Source: DASYHS01 sp035998295
Lineage (GTDB): Bacteria > Pseudomonadota > Alphaproteobacteria > Azospirillales > Azospirillaceae
Direction of reading: 5' to 3'
DNA: 25,206 bases
NCBI RefSeq assembly: GCF_035998295.1
Contig: NZ_DASYHS010000055.1
Location: forward strand, 1-25,206
The position numbers and the translations under genes were made by a program. Positions 14,192 through 22,249 of this stretch are shown here, piece by piece; position 1 is the first letter of the stretch; the number at the start of each line of letters is the position of its first letter. The notes under the pieces were generated by a model. The model had not been told where the DNA came from and did no database searches. It was given only the letters and a program-made list of their open reading frames with translations.

Positions 14192-15241
14192 TCACTGCTG
14201 GGTCTGCTCGCCCTGCGGGGCCTGGCCGTCCTGCTGGGTCTGGCCGCCCTGCGGGGCGTCGGCCTGGACGGCGTCCATCAGGTTCGCTTCCTCAAAGTAG
14301 CGCTGCGAGCCCTCGTGGAGCTGCGCGGTCACGCCGCGCGAGACCATCTCCTCGCGCGTCAGCTCCTGGAACGCGGGGTGCAGGCGCTTGAAGTCGTCCA
14401 GGTTCTCGAACACGGCCTTGGTCAGCTCGTACACCGTGTCCCCGGGCACGTCGGCGGTGGAGACGATCGTCGCCCGGACGCCGAAGGTGTCGGTCGGCTC
14501 GGGATTGCCCTGGTACATGCCGCCGGGGATCGTCGCCTCGGCGTAGTAGGGGTTCTCGCTGATCAGCTTCTCGACGACGTCGCCGGTCACGTCGACCAGC
14601 ACGCTCGGGCAGGCGGTCGTGGCCTCCTGGATGGTGCCGCTGGGATGGCCGACCGCGAAGACGATCGCATCGACGTTGTTGTCGCACAGGGCCTGGGCCT
14701 GCTCGTTCGGCGACAGCTCGGCCGCAAGGGAGAAATCGTCCATGGACCAGCCATAGGCGTCCATCAGCACTTCCATCGTGCCGCGCGCACCGGAGCCCGG
14801 CGGGCCGACGTTGACGCGCTTGCCCTGGAGGTCCTCGAAGGTCTCGATGCCCGAATCCTGCCGGGCGACCACGGTGAACGGCTCGGCGTGCAGCGCGAAG
14901 ACCGAGCGCAGGTCCTCGATCGCGTTGCCCTGGAAGCGGTCCGTGCCCTGGGACGCATGGTACTGCCAGTCGCTCTGCACGACGCCGAAATCGATCTCGT
15001 CGTCGCGCAGCGCGTTCAGGTTGAAGATCGAGCCCTCGGTCGATTCGACCGAGCAGCGGATGCCGTGCTGGTCACGATTGCGGTTGAGCAGCCGGCAGAT
15101 CGCCCCGCCGGCGGGATAGTAGACGCCGGTGACGCCGCCGGTGCCGATCGTGACGAAACTCTCCTGGGGCTGCTGGGCCTGCGCGCCCGCGGCCGCCGTC
15201 ATGCCGGCGGCGAAGGTCAGGGTCAGGGCAAGCGTGCGCAT
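14192..15241 (-). CDS. TAXI-family TRAP transporter solute-binding protein
   Basis: A 349-residue periplasmic protein with a Sec signal peptide (MRTLALTLTFAAGMTAAAGAQA). The mature part begins with FVTIGTGGVTGVYYPAGGAI, the characteristic TAXI-family N-terminus, and continues with DFGVVQSDWQYHA and LQGKRVNVGPPGSGARGTME. It captures an unknown small carboxylate-type ligand and feeds the fused permease encoded next. The ATG at 15241 has a perfect AGGAGG at 4 bases, which rules out the upstream in-frame start at 15286. The C-terminal 20 residues are a Gln/Gly-rich tail (PQGGQTQQDGQA and PQGEQTQQ) encoded by an imperfect 36-bp tandem repeat and outside the usual fold. Confidence 0.93.
   Translation of the reverse strand: MRTLALTLTFAAGMTAAAGAQAQQPQESFVTIGTGGVTGVYYPAGGAICRLLNRNRDQHGIRCSVESTEGSIFNLNALRDDEIDFGVVQSDWQYHASQGTDRFQGNAIEDLRSVFALHAEPFTVVARQDSGIETFEDLQGKRVNVGPPGSGARGTMEVLMDAYGWSMDDFSLAAELSPNEQAQALCDNNVDAIVFAVGHPSGTIQEATTACPSVLVDVTGDVVEKLISENPYYAEATIPGGMYQGNPEPTDTFGVRATIVSTADVPGDTVYELTKAVFENLDDFKRLHPAFQELTREEMVSRGVTAQLHEGSQRYFEEANLMDAVQADAPQGGQTQQDGQAPQGEQTQQ
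14195..14257. repeat. Imperfect tandem repeat, 36-bp period, in the 3' end of the TAXI gene
   Basis: Two 27-base copies (14195-14221 and 14231-14257) match at 25 of 27 positions and are separated by 9 bases. They encode the Gln/Gly-rich C-terminal tail of the binding protein. Confidence 0.75.
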
Positions 15242-15321
15242 GTGTCCTCCTGGTTCTGCTTGGCCGGCGGGATATGCCGCCGGCATTCAAGGAACCGGAA
15301 GAGCTGGCGCAGGTTCCCGCC

Positions 15322-15957
15322 TCAGGAGCCGGCTTGCGGTATGCTCTCCAGCGTCCAGGCCGCCAGGTCGCGCATCACCATGCTCGCGGCCTGGTCGAAC
15401 GCCGCGATCACCGCCTGCATCGACGCGGCCTCGGCCGGGACGACCGCCTCGAAGGTCCGGCTGGCCTCGATCGTCCGGCCCGGCATGCGCACCAGCTTCG
15501 CGGTCAGGCGCATGCGGATGTCGGGAGCCGTCTGCCCGGGCGGGCCGTCGTATTCGGCCTGGAAGTCCCGCAGGTCGGTCTTGAGCAGCCAGTCCGCCCG
15601 CAGCCCGACCGTGTCGCGCGCGACCGAGACGATGCGGCCGGTGTTCTCCAGGCTCTCGACGGCCAGGGTCTGGATCAGGCCGGGGGCGCGGTCGGTCCAG
15701 TTGACGTCGGCGAAATAGGCCAGCGAGGTCGGCGCGGTCCTGAGCGCGATGCGCGAGACGTCGAGGCCGGAATTGGCCATCGGCAGCTCGACCAGGAGCT
15801 GCTGCTCGACCCGGGGCAGGTCGGCCGGAAACTCGGTCGCCGGGGTGAGGGAGTGGAGCTGCGGCGGGTCCTGGAACCCCGGCACGGCGCAGGCGGACAG
15901 CGCCAGCGCCGCGGCGAGCGCCAGGCTGCGGAAGAAGGCTCGGGGGGTCGCGGTCAT
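15322..15957 (-). CDS. ABC-type transport auxiliary lipoprotein (PqiC/ABC_trans_aux-like)
   Basis: A 211-residue lipoprotein. The signal peptide ends at lipobox LSAC (Cys23). The mature part (PPQLHSLTP, LLVELPMANSGLDVSRIALR, LAYFADVNWTDRAPGLIQ) fits the ABC-type auxiliary lipoprotein family related to PqiC, whose members sit in the outer membrane and work with MCE-domain proteins in lipid transport across the periplasm. The ATG at 15957 overlaps the stop of the MCE gene as ATGA, so translation is coupled. It is the last gene of the mlaE-mlaF-mlaD operon. The 80 bases between it and the TAXI gene on the same strand contain no other gene. Confidence 0.88.
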   Translation of the reverse strand: MTATPRAFFRSLALAAALALSACAVPGFQDPPQLHSLTPATEFPADLPRVEQQLLVELPMANSGLDVSRIALRTAPTSLAYFADVNWTDRAPGLIQTLAVESLENTGRIVSVARDTVGLRADWLLKTDLRDFQAEYDGPPGQTAPDIRMRLTAKLVRMPGRTIEASRTFEAVVPAEAASMQAVIAAFDQAASMVMRDLAAWTLESIPQAGS

Positions 15958-16940
15958 TCCAACTGCACTCCTCGTCTGGTGCCGCCCAGCAGGAAGCTGG
16001 CGGGATCGCGCTCGATCCGCGTCGCCAACCGCCCGACATTGGCGGTCAGGTCGCGCACTTCCGTTATCAACAGGTTGATGTCGAACAGGCTGTTCGCCGT
16101 GAAGTCGCGGATGGGCTCTCGGTTTTCCCGGACCAGCGCCGCGGCCTGCTCGGCGGCGACGCGCAGCGCCTCGGCCGTCCCGCGCAGCTCGGCCGCGGTC
16201 AGCGCCAGCTCCTCGTCGGCGGTGCCGGCCACCTCCCCGAAGGCGGCGAGCGCATCCTCCGCCCGGCCGCCCAGGCGCGCCACGGCCCCGTCCAGCTCGC
16301 CCACCAGCGTCCCGACCAGCGCCAGCGTGCGCCTTGCCTCCGCGACCGTCTCGGGCAGCTCCGCCGTCGCCTCGTCGAGCGAGGCGGTGACGTCGCGCAC
16401 GTTGGCGAGCGTCGCCGTGAAGGCGGCCTCGTTCTCCGGCGACAGGAACGCGGTCAGGCGGTCGGACAGCTCGATCAGGTTGCCGAGCACGAGCGGGGCG
16501 GCGTCGAACACCTCCGCCAGCGCCGAGGGACGCGACCGGATCACCGGCACGTCCGCCTCGGCCACCGCCTCGAGCGGCGGCGCCTGCTGCGTGCCCCCGG
16601 TGAGCTGGACGAAGGAGGTCCCGGTGATGCCCTGCAGTTCCAGCGAGGCGATCGTGTCGGTCTTGATCGGCGTGCCCTCCTGCACCTCGATCGTGACGCG
16701 CACCTGCTCGACGTTCTCGGGGGCGATGCGGATGTCGGTGACGCGGCCGACCGGCAGGCCCTGGTAGCTGACCGGGCTGCCGACCTGGAGCCCGGTCACG
16801 GAGCCGGTGAAGTGGATGCGGTAGAGGTCCGTCCCCTCCTCGAAGCTGACCTTGGCGAGCCAAGCCGCGAAGCCGAACAGGGCGACCAGCAGCACCAGCA
16901 CGAAGCCGCCGACGACGAGGTGGGATGCGCGCGTTTCCAT
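15954..16940 (-). CDS. mlaD: MCE/MlaD-domain lipid transport protein
   Basis: A 328-residue inner-membrane-anchored periplasmic protein. One N-terminal transmembrane helix (LVVGGFVLVLLVALFGFAAW) is followed by an MCE domain at about residues 40-115 (VTGLQVGSPVSYQGLPVGRV, GTPIKTDTIASLELQGITGT). The rest is a long Ala/Glu-rich helical region (about 140-300) that probably forms a coiled coil. Such proteins form hexameric tubes or rings bound to MlaFE-type ABC complexes and carry phospholipids between membranes. The start lies 4 bases after the mlaF-like stop, and the stop overlaps the lipoprotein start, giving a tight operon. It is longer than E. coli MlaD (183 residues), as usual for this MCE subtype. 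Confidence 0.93.
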   Translation of the reverse strand: METRASHLVVGGFVLVLLVALFGFAAWLAKVSFEEGTDLYRIHFTGSVTGLQVGSPVSYQGLPVGRVTDIRIAPENVEQVRVTIEVQEGTPIKTDTIASLELQGITGTSFVQLTGGTQQAPPLEAVAEADVPVIRSRPSALAEVFDAAPLVLGNLIELSDRLTAFLSPENEAAFTATLANVRDVTASLDEATAELPETVAEARRTLALVGTLVGELDGAVARLGGRAEDALAAFGEVAGTADEELALTAAELRGTAEALRVAAEQAAALVRENREPIRDFTANSLFDINLLITEVRDLTANVGRLATRIERDPASFLLGGTRRGVQLE

Positions 16941-16944
16941 GCCG

Positions 16945-17724
16945 CTACTCCGCCGCGCGGGCGACGCGCCCGCGCGGCCCGTGGAAATAGGATCTGATCC
17001 AGGGATGGGGATCGTCGAGGAGGTTCGCCATCGTGTCGACCCTGATCCGCCGGTCGACCAGCACCGCGATGCGGTCGGCGACGGCGACCAGGCTGTCGAG
17101 GTCGTGGGTCACCATGAACACGGTCAGGCCGAGGCTGCGCTGCAGGCTGCGGACCAGCTCGTCGAAGGCGGCGGCCCCGATCGGGTCGAGGCCGGCGGTC
17201 GGCTCGTCCAGGAACAGGATCTCGGGGTCGAGCGCCAGGGCGCGCGCGAGGCCGGCCCGCTTGCGCATGCCGCCCGACAGCTCCGACGGGTACTTGGTCC
17301 CCGCCTCCGGCGGCAGCCCGGCCATGCGGATCTTGACCGCGGCCAGCTCGCGCACGAGGCCGTCGTCCAGGCCCGTGTGCTCGCGCAGCGGCATCGCGAC
17401 GTTCTCGGCGACCGTCATCGAGCTGAACAGCGCGCCGTCCTGGAACAGCACGCCCCAGCGGGACTGAAGGCGCATGCGTTCGGCGCGCGAGGCCCGGGAC
17501 AGGTCGCGGCCGAACACCTCGATGGTCCCGGCCGCCGGCCGCGTCAGCCCGACGATCTCGCGCAGCAGCACCGACTTGCCGGTGCCCGAGCCGCCGACCA
17601 CGCCCAGCACCTCGCCGCGCCGGACGTCGAGGTCGAGCCCGTCGTGGATCGTCTGCCGCCCGAAGCGGGTGACGACGCCGCGGATGCGGATCACGGGATC
17701 GGAAGGAAGGGCTTGGGCAGACAT
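16945..17724 (-). CDS. mlaF: MlaF-type ABC transporter ATP-binding protein
   Basis: A 259-residue ABC ATPase with all motifs intact: Walker A GGSGTGKS at 44-51, Q-loop Gln95 (LFQDGALF), signature LSGGM at 139-143, Walker B ILFLDEP with Asp163-Glu164, and H-loop His197 (VTHDLDSL). The GALFSSMTVAENV segment and the KRAGLARALALDP segment after the signature are typical of the MlaF/Ttg2A subfamily rather than of drug or nutrient importers. It powers lipid transport by the MlaE-type permease encoded 4 bases upstream. No conspicuous ribosome binding site is present, consistent with translational coupling. Confidence 0.94.
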   Translation of the reverse strand: MSAQALPSDPVIRIRGVVTRFGRQTIHDGLDLDVRRGEVLGVVGGSGTGKSVLLREIVGLTRPAAGTIEVFGRDLSRASRAERMRLQSRWGVLFQDGALFSSMTVAENVAMPLREHTGLDDGLVRELAAVKIRMAGLPPEAGTKYPSELSGGMRKRAGLARALALDPEILFLDEPTAGLDPIGAAAFDELVRSLQRSLGLTVFMVTHDLDSLVAVADRIAVLVDRRIRVDTMANLLDDPHPWIRSYFHGPRGRVARAAE

Positions 17725-17728
17725 GCGT

Positions 17729-19000
17729 TCAGACGCCGATGAGGGAGAAGAAGACCGAGAAGACCGCGTCGAGGACGATCACCAGGAAGATGGAGACGAC
17801 GACGGACTGGGTAGTCAGCCGCCCCACGCTCTCGGCGCTGCCCGACACCTTCAGCCCCTCGTAGCAGCCGACCAGGGCGATGACGAGGGCGAAGACCGGC
17901 GCCTTGGACAGGCCGACCAGCAGGATCGGGATGTCGATCGCGTCCCGGAGCTGGATCAGGAACAGCCCGAACGGGATGTCGAGCACGAAGCGCGACATCA
18001 CCGCCCCGCCCGCCAGCGCCACGACGTTGGCGTAGAAGGCGAGCAGCGGCAGCGCGATCACGAGCGCCAGTGCGCGCGGCAGCACCAGCACCTCGATCGG
18101 GTCCAGCCCGAGCGTGCGCAGCGCGTCCACCTCCTGGTTCACCTTCATCGTCCCGATCTGGGCCGTGAACGCCGAGCCGGAGCGCCCGGCGACGATGATC
18201 GCGGTCATCAGGATGCCGATCTCGCGCAGGATCGAGATGCCGAGCAGGTCGACGACGAAGAGCTGGGCGCCGAACTGGGCGAGCTGGTCCGCGCCCTGGT
18301 AGGCCAGGACGACCCCGATCAAGAAGGACAGCAGCCCGACGATCGGCAGCGCGTTCCAGCCGGTCTTCTCGATCTGGGACAGCAGCGCGGTCACGCGCAG
18401 GCGCCGCGGCGAGGCCAGCGTGCGCATCAGGGTCAGCACGACGAGCCCGAAGAACGCCAGGAGGTCGCGCGCCTCGCCCAGCGCCGTCGCGGTCGCGCGC
18501 CCGGTCCGCTCGACCATCGCCAGCAGGACGTGGGGACGCTCCGGCGCCGGCGGCGGCCCGGGGTCGGCGGCGCGGGCCGCCGCCATCAGCGGCTCGTGCC
18601 CGGGAGAAAGCCCGACGATCGCCGCCGGCGCCCCGGGCCCGCCCAGCATGCGCGCCAGGCGCAGCAGCAGGACGGCGCCCGCCGTGTCCATCACCTCGAT
18701 CCCGGCGGCGTCGACGGCGCGCACCGGCCCGCCGCCGCCGCCACTGCCGCCCCCACTGCCGCCCCCAGCACCGCCAGGCGCGAGTCGCAGCGCGGCCGCG
18801 GCGCGCTCGATCGCCTCGGCGTCGCGCAGCAGCCAGCGGCCCCGGGCCTCGACCACCCGGCCGCCGCCGCCCTCGCCCCCTGCTGCCGGACGCACGGCCA
18901 GCACCCCGCCGGCGCCTGCGCCCCCGTCCCGCATACCGAGGTCTGCATTCGGGGGATCAGGCCGGGGGTCGGGCCGAGAGTCGTTTACGTTGCGTTGCAT
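17729..19000 (-). CDS. mlaE: MlaE-type ABC transporter permease with N-terminal STAS-like domain
   Basis: About 423 residues. The C-terminal 260 residues are an MlaE permease: PIVGLLSFLIGVVLAYQGAD, LGISILREIGILMTAIIVAG, RSGSAFTAQIGTMKVNQEVD and the final helices LVIALVGCYEGLKVSGSAES and SVVVSIFLVIVLDAVFSVFF. The N-terminal part (about 45-150) is STAS-like (GRWLLRDAEAIERAA, then RAVDAAGIEVMDTAGAVLLL). Fusions of this kind are common in alphaproteobacteria and replace a separate MlaB. A Gly/Ser-only tract occupies residues 76-91. The start is uncertain: the ATG at 19000 is preceded in frame by two GTG codons, has no Shine-Dalgarno sequence and overlaps the probable apt promoter; an ATG at 18934 is possible. 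First gene of the lipid-transport operon, divergent from apt. Confidence 0.9.
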   Translation of the reverse strand: MQRNVNDSRPDPRPDPPNADLGMRDGGAGAGGVLAVRPAAGGEGGGGRVVEARGRWLLRDAEAIERAAAALRLAPGGAGGGSGGGSGGGGGPVRAVDAAGIEVMDTAGAVLLLRLARMLGGPGAPAAIVGLSPGHEPLMAAARAADPGPPPAPERPHVLLAMVERTGRATATALGEARDLLAFFGLVVLTLMRTLASPRRLRVTALLSQIEKTGWNALPIVGLLSFLIGVVLAYQGADQLAQFGAQLFVVDLLGISILREIGILMTAIIVAGRSGSAFTAQIGTMKVNQEVDALRTLGLDPIEVLVLPRALALVIALPLLAFYANVVALAGGAVMSRFVLDIPFGLFLIQLRDAIDIPILLVGLSKAPVFALVIALVGCYEGLKVSGSAESVGRLTTQSVVVSIFLVIVLDAVFSVFFSLIGV

Positions 19001-19012
19001 CACCACTAGGAT
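18984..19012 (+). promoter_or_regulatory. Probable apt promoter
   Basis: TTTACG (18984-18989) and TAGGAT (19007-19012) are separated by exactly 17 bases and each match 4 of 6 consensus positions. Transcription would begin near 19019, about 36 bases before the apt start. The -35 box lies inside the first codons of the divergent mlaE frame. Confidence 0.45.
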
Positions 19013-19054
19013 ATGTCACCTGTGAAGCGAACCAGCACGCAGGGGCGGCGTTCC

Positions 19055-19570
19055 ATGGACTTGAAGAACCACATACGCGGCATTCCGGACTTTCCCAAGC
19101 CGGGCATCCTCTTCTACGACATTTCCACGCTGCTGGCCCATGCCGCGGCCTGGAAGGAGACCGTGAACCGGCTGGCGGAAGAGATCGCGCCCTACGAGCC
19201 GGAGGTGCTGGTCGGCATCGAATCGCGGGGATTCCTGGTCGCGGCCCCTCTCGCCCTGGAACTGGGCCTCGGCTTCGTGATGATCCGCAAGCGCGGGAAG
19301 CTGCCCGGCGACATCATCGCCCATACCTACGATCTCGAATATGGGTCCGACACCATCGAGATCCAGGCGGACGCCGTCAAGCCGGGCCAGAAGGCGATCG
19401 TGCTGGACGACCTGCTGGCCACCGGCGGGACGATGGCCGCGGCGATCGGCCTGCTGGGGCGGGTCGGGGCGGACGTGAAGGCCGCCGCCTTCATCATCGA
19501 GCTGAGCTTCCTGGACGGGCGCAGCAGGCTCGGCGTCCCCGCGCACAGCCTGATCCGGTACGACGAGTAG
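19055..19570 (+). CDS. apt: Adenine phosphoribosyltransferase (EC 2.4.2.7)
   Basis: A 171-residue type I phosphoribosyltransferase. It starts MDLKNHIRGIPDFPKPGILF, the conserved Apt N-terminus with the PDFPKPGI segment. VGIESRGFLVAAPLAL and IRKRGKLPG are further Apt signatures, and the PRPP-binding loop VLDDLLATGGTM is at residues 116-127. It converts adenine and PRPP to AMP and pyrophosphate in purine salvage, in the cytoplasm. Length is typical (170-180). The ATG at 19055 is chosen because the conserved N-terminus starts there; an upstream in-frame ATG at 19013 would overlap the -10 box. It is divergent from the mlaE-type gene and followed by a hairpin. Confidence 0.96.
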   Translation: MDLKNHIRGIPDFPKPGILFYDISTLLAHAAAWKETVNRLAEEIAPYEPEVLVGIESRGFLVAAPLALELGLGFVMIRKRGKLPGDIIAHTYDLEYGSDTIEIQADAVKPGQKAIVLDDLLATGGTMAAAIGLLGRVGADVKAAAFIIELSFLDGRSRLGVPAHSLIRYDE

Positions 19571-19596
19571 CCGGCGTCCGGTGTGGCGGACGGGGA

Positions 19597-19622
19597 CCGG
19601 CGGCTGTAGTCTCGGCCGCCGG
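19597..19622 (+). terminator. Hairpin after apt, possible terminator
   Basis: CCGGCGGC (19597-19604) pairs perfectly with GCCGCCGG (19615-19622) across a 10-base loop, 27 bases after the apt stop. No T-run follows, so this is a structural call only. Confidence 0.35.
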
Positions 19623-19651
19623 ACTTCCCCGAGTTGAGGATTCCTCGAAGC

Positions 19652-20971
19652 ATGACGGACCAGAACCAGAGCGCGCTGCGGGTGCTGCCGCCGCGCATGG
19701 TGCCGATGGAGACGCGCGACGGCGTCCGCCTCCATGCCGACGTACACTACCCCGACGCGCCCGGCCCCTTCCCCGTCCTGCTGATGCGCACGCGCCGCGG
19801 GCGGCGCCTCGCCGCCTCTCCGGTCCAGGCCCATCCCTCCTGGTACGCCTCCCAGGGCTACATCGTCGCCGTGCAGGACGTCCGCGGGACCGGCACGTCG
19901 GAGGGCGGGTTCGACCCGCTCGCCAACGAGGCCGCCGACGGCGCGGACGCCGTCGCCTGGGCCGCCGCCCTGCCCAGCGGCACCGGGGCGGTCGGCATGT
20001 TCGGCGTGTCCTACCAGGCGACGGCGCAGCTCCTGGCGCTGGCCGGCGGGGCTCCGGCGCTGAAGGCCGCCTGCCCGGCCATGGCCCGGCGCGTCGACTG
20101 GAGCGCGATCGAGCCGTCGGTGCCGATGCTGCATGTCGGCGGCTGGTTCGACCCGACCCTGGACGACGTGCTGGCCTGCTGGAAGGACCTGTCGGCGCGC
20201 GCCGGCGCGCCGCAGCACCTCGTCGTCGGCCCGTGGACGCGCCGAAGCTGGGGCCGCCGCCTCGGCGAGACGGATTTCGGGCCCGAGGCGCCGAGCGGCA
20301 TCGACCTGCTGCAGGTCGCGTGGTTCGACCAGTTCCTCAAGGGGACCGACAGCGGCGTGCTGGAGCGGCCCGCGGTCGAGCTGTTCGACCTCGGCACGCG
20401 GCTCTGGCGCGGCTACGAAAGCTGGCCCGGCACCGAGCCGACGGTGCTCCACCTCGCCAGCACCGGGCTCGCCGCGGCGGCGCCCGACGACGGCCTGCTG
20501 ACGACGGAGCCGCCGGACTGGTCGGTCGACACGATCGTCTGCGATCCCGCGCACCCCGCGGCCGGCCGCATCGACCGCTGGACCGAACGCGCCGAGGCCG
20601 ACGGGCGCTCCGACGTCGCCTGCTACACGAGCGCCCCGGCGCCGGGGCCGGTACAGCTCTCCGGCGACGTCGCGCTCGAGCTCCACCTGCGGGCCGACCG
20701 CCCCGACGCCGAGGTCGAGGCGGTACTTTCGCAGATATGGCCGGACGGCAAGACGTTCGTGGTCGCGGGCTGCCGCGCGCGGATCGGGCCGGACGGGAAC
20801 GCGGCCCCGCTGCACCTGTCGCTCGGCGCCGCCTGCGCCATGGTGATGCCCGGCAACGTGCTGCGGCTGTCGGTGACGGCGGCCCATGCCGGCGACGAGG
20901 CCGGCCCGGTGACGCTGTCGGTCCTCGGCGGGCGCGAGACGCCGTCGCGGCTGCTGCTCCCCCTGGTGTAG
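19652..20971 (+). CDS. Short CocE/NonD-like alpha/beta-hydrolase with an altered active site
   Basis: A 439-residue protein. The N-terminal half is recognisably CocE/NonD-like: METRDGVRLHADVHYP, IVAVQDVRGTGTSEGGFDPL and nucleophile motif GVSYQA with Ser120. The Asp motif HVGGWFDP (Asp167) follows only 47 residues later, whereas CocE has about 140 residues there for its helical cap. The motif that normally supplies the catalytic His (GPWSH or GPWTH) reads GPWTRR, with Arg197 in its place. The C-terminal half is the jelly-roll domain (LSGDVALELHLRAD, GNVLRLSVTAAHAG). No signal peptide is seen. CocE-type enzymes cleave esters or acyl peptides; here catalysis is doubtful. The ATG at 19652 is preferred over an in-frame TTG at 19634. 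It lies 13 bases before the oxygenase gene and probably shares its transcript. Confidence 0.85.
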   Translation: MTDQNQSALRVLPPRMVPMETRDGVRLHADVHYPDAPGPFPVLLMRTRRGRRLAASPVQAHPSWYASQGYIVAVQDVRGTGTSEGGFDPLANEAADGADAVAWAAALPSGTGAVGMFGVSYQATAQLLALAGGAPALKAACPAMARRVDWSAIEPSVPMLHVGGWFDPTLDDVLACWKDLSARAGAPQHLVVGPWTRRSWGRRLGETDFGPEAPSGIDLLQVAWFDQFLKGTDSGVLERPAVELFDLGTRLWRGYESWPGTEPTVLHLASTGLAAAAPDDGLLTTEPPDWSVDTIVCDPAHPAAGRIDRWTERAEADGRSDVACYTSAPAPGPVQLSGDVALELHLRADRPDAEVEAVLSQIWPDGKTFVVAGCRARIGPDGNAAPLHLSLGAACAMVMPGNVLRLSVTAAHAGDEAGPVTLSVLGGRETPSRLLLPLV

Positions 20972-20984
20972 CCGAGGACGTTTC

Positions 20985-21800
20985 GTGACCGAACCGATCG
21001 CCTGCGTGCTGGACAAGGCCCGCCCGGAGGACGTCGTCACGTCCCCCTTCCCCCATCTCGTGATCGAGGACGCGCTGCCCGAGGCGACGTATCGCCGCCT
21101 CCTCGACACGCGCCCCGAATTCGAGCATGTCGCGTGGAAGGGCCGGATGCCGAGCAACCGCCGCGTCCCCTACCCGGCCAAGCGCATCCTGGAGGATCCG
21201 GCGCTCGACCCGGTGTGGCCGGCCTTCTGCCGGCGGCACGTCCTGCCCGACGTTTTCGCCCGCGTCGCCGACCTGTTCCGCCCCCATCTGGAGCGCTGGC
21301 ACCCGGCGCTGGCGCGCTGGCTCGACGAGGGCGGCCCGCGCCGGCCCGGCCTCCTGGACGCGGACGGGTTCGAGGACTGCGACATGCTGGCCGACGCGCG
21401 GCTCGAGCTGAACACCCCGGTCCAGGGGCGGCCGACCTCGGTGCGCGGGCCGCATCTCGACCTGCCGAACCGGCTGTTCTCGGGCCTGTACTACCTGCGC
21501 AAGCCCGAGGACGACACGCCGGGCGGCGAGCTGCGGCTGTTCCGCTTCCGCAACGGCCAGCCCTCGCACGCGACCGCCTACGCCATCCCCGACGACCTGG
21601 TCGAGGCGGTCAGGACCGTGCCCTACCGGGGCAACACGCTGGTGCTGTTCGCGAACTCGCCCCATGCCGTCCACGGGGTGTCGCCCCGCGCCCAGTCGCC
21701 GCATACCCGCAGCTACGTGTTCCTCACCGCCGAGATCGGCCACGACCTGTTCGGGCCGAACCACAACGGTGGCTTGCACAACGCGGCCATGCCGTCATAA
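20985..21800 (+). CDS. 2-oxoglutarate/Fe(II)-dependent oxygenase family protein
   Basis: A 271-residue cytoplasmic protein. The double-stranded beta-helix motifs are present: HxD in GPHLDLPNRLFSGLYYL (His157, Asp159), distal His in NSPHAVHGVSP (His230 most likely) and a 2OG-binding Arg242 in HTRSYVFLTA, about 12 residues on as expected. TPGGELRLFRF and GNTLVLFANS are the usual intervening strands. This points to a hydroxylase of the prolyl-4-hydroxylase-like group with an unknown substrate. The start is the GTG at 20985, with GAGGACG upstream. It follows the CocE-like gene by 13 bases, so the two are probably an operon. Confidence 0.88.
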   Translation: MTEPIACVLDKARPEDVVTSPFPHLVIEDALPEATYRRLLDTRPEFEHVAWKGRMPSNRRVPYPAKRILEDPALDPVWPAFCRRHVLPDVFARVADLFRPHLERWHPALARWLDEGGPRRPGLLDADGFEDCDMLADARLELNTPVQGRPTSVRGPHLDLPNRLFSGLYYLRKPEDDTPGGELRLFRFRNGQPSHATAYAIPDDLVEAVRTVPYRGNTLVLFANSPHAVHGVSPRAQSPHTRSYVFLTAEIGHDLFGPNHNGGLHNAAMPS

Positions 21801-21874
21801 TTCGCTCGAACGGGGGCAAGAAGCCCGCGACGACGAAGACGGCCAGCGCGGTTGGCAGTGGAGGAACAGGCAGC

Positions 21875-22249
21875 GTGCGGATTCTCATCGCCGACGACGT
21901 CCCCGTGAACCTGAAGCTGCTGGACCTGTTCTGCCAGCGCGCCGGCTACGCGACGGAATGCGTGCATGACGGCGCGGCGGCGGTGGAGGCGGTGTCGCGC
22001 GGCGGCTTCGACGTCGTCCTGATGGACATCATGATGCCGGAGATGAACGGCATCGAGGCGACGAAGCGCATCCGCCTGCTGCCCGAACCGCTGTGCAAGG
22101 TGAAGATCATCGCGGTCACGGCCAACGCCTCGCACGAGAACCGCCAGGCCTGCATGGCCGCGGGGGTCGACGCGTTCATGCCCAAGCCGATCCGGCCCGA
22201 CGAGCTGTCGCACCGGATATCCGAGCTGACCGAGCGCATCGGGTTCTAG
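21875..22249 (+). CDS. Single-domain response regulator (CheY/DivK-like)
   Basis: A 124-residue receiver domain without an output domain. Acidic pair in ILIADDVPVN (residues 8-9), phospho-Asp in VVLMDIMMPEMNG, Thr in IAVTANASH and Lys in FMPKPIRPDE are all present, so it should be phosphorylatable. The size and the DIMMPEMNGIEATKRIR segment resemble DivK and other single-domain regulators of alphaproteobacteria; the partner kinase is not obvious here. The start is the GTG at 21875, with GGAGGA about 9 bases upstream; no ATG exists nearby in frame. The gene lies 74 bases after the oxygenase gene and 34 bases before the aldolase-family gene on the same strand. Confidence 0.92.
   Translation: MRILIADDVPVNLKLLDLFCQRAGYATECVHDGAAAVEAVSRGGFDVVLMDIMMPEMNGIEATKRIRLLPEPLCKVKIIAVTANASHENRQACMAAGVDAFMPKPIRPDELSHRISELTERIGF

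Noticed and set aside
12056..15718. Very long open frame on the plus strand
   Set aside because: It runs antisense to the TRAP permease, the TAXI protein and part of the lipoprotein gene. Its product is Arg/Gln/His/Asp-rich with no domain signature, as expected of a shadow frame in high-GC DNA.
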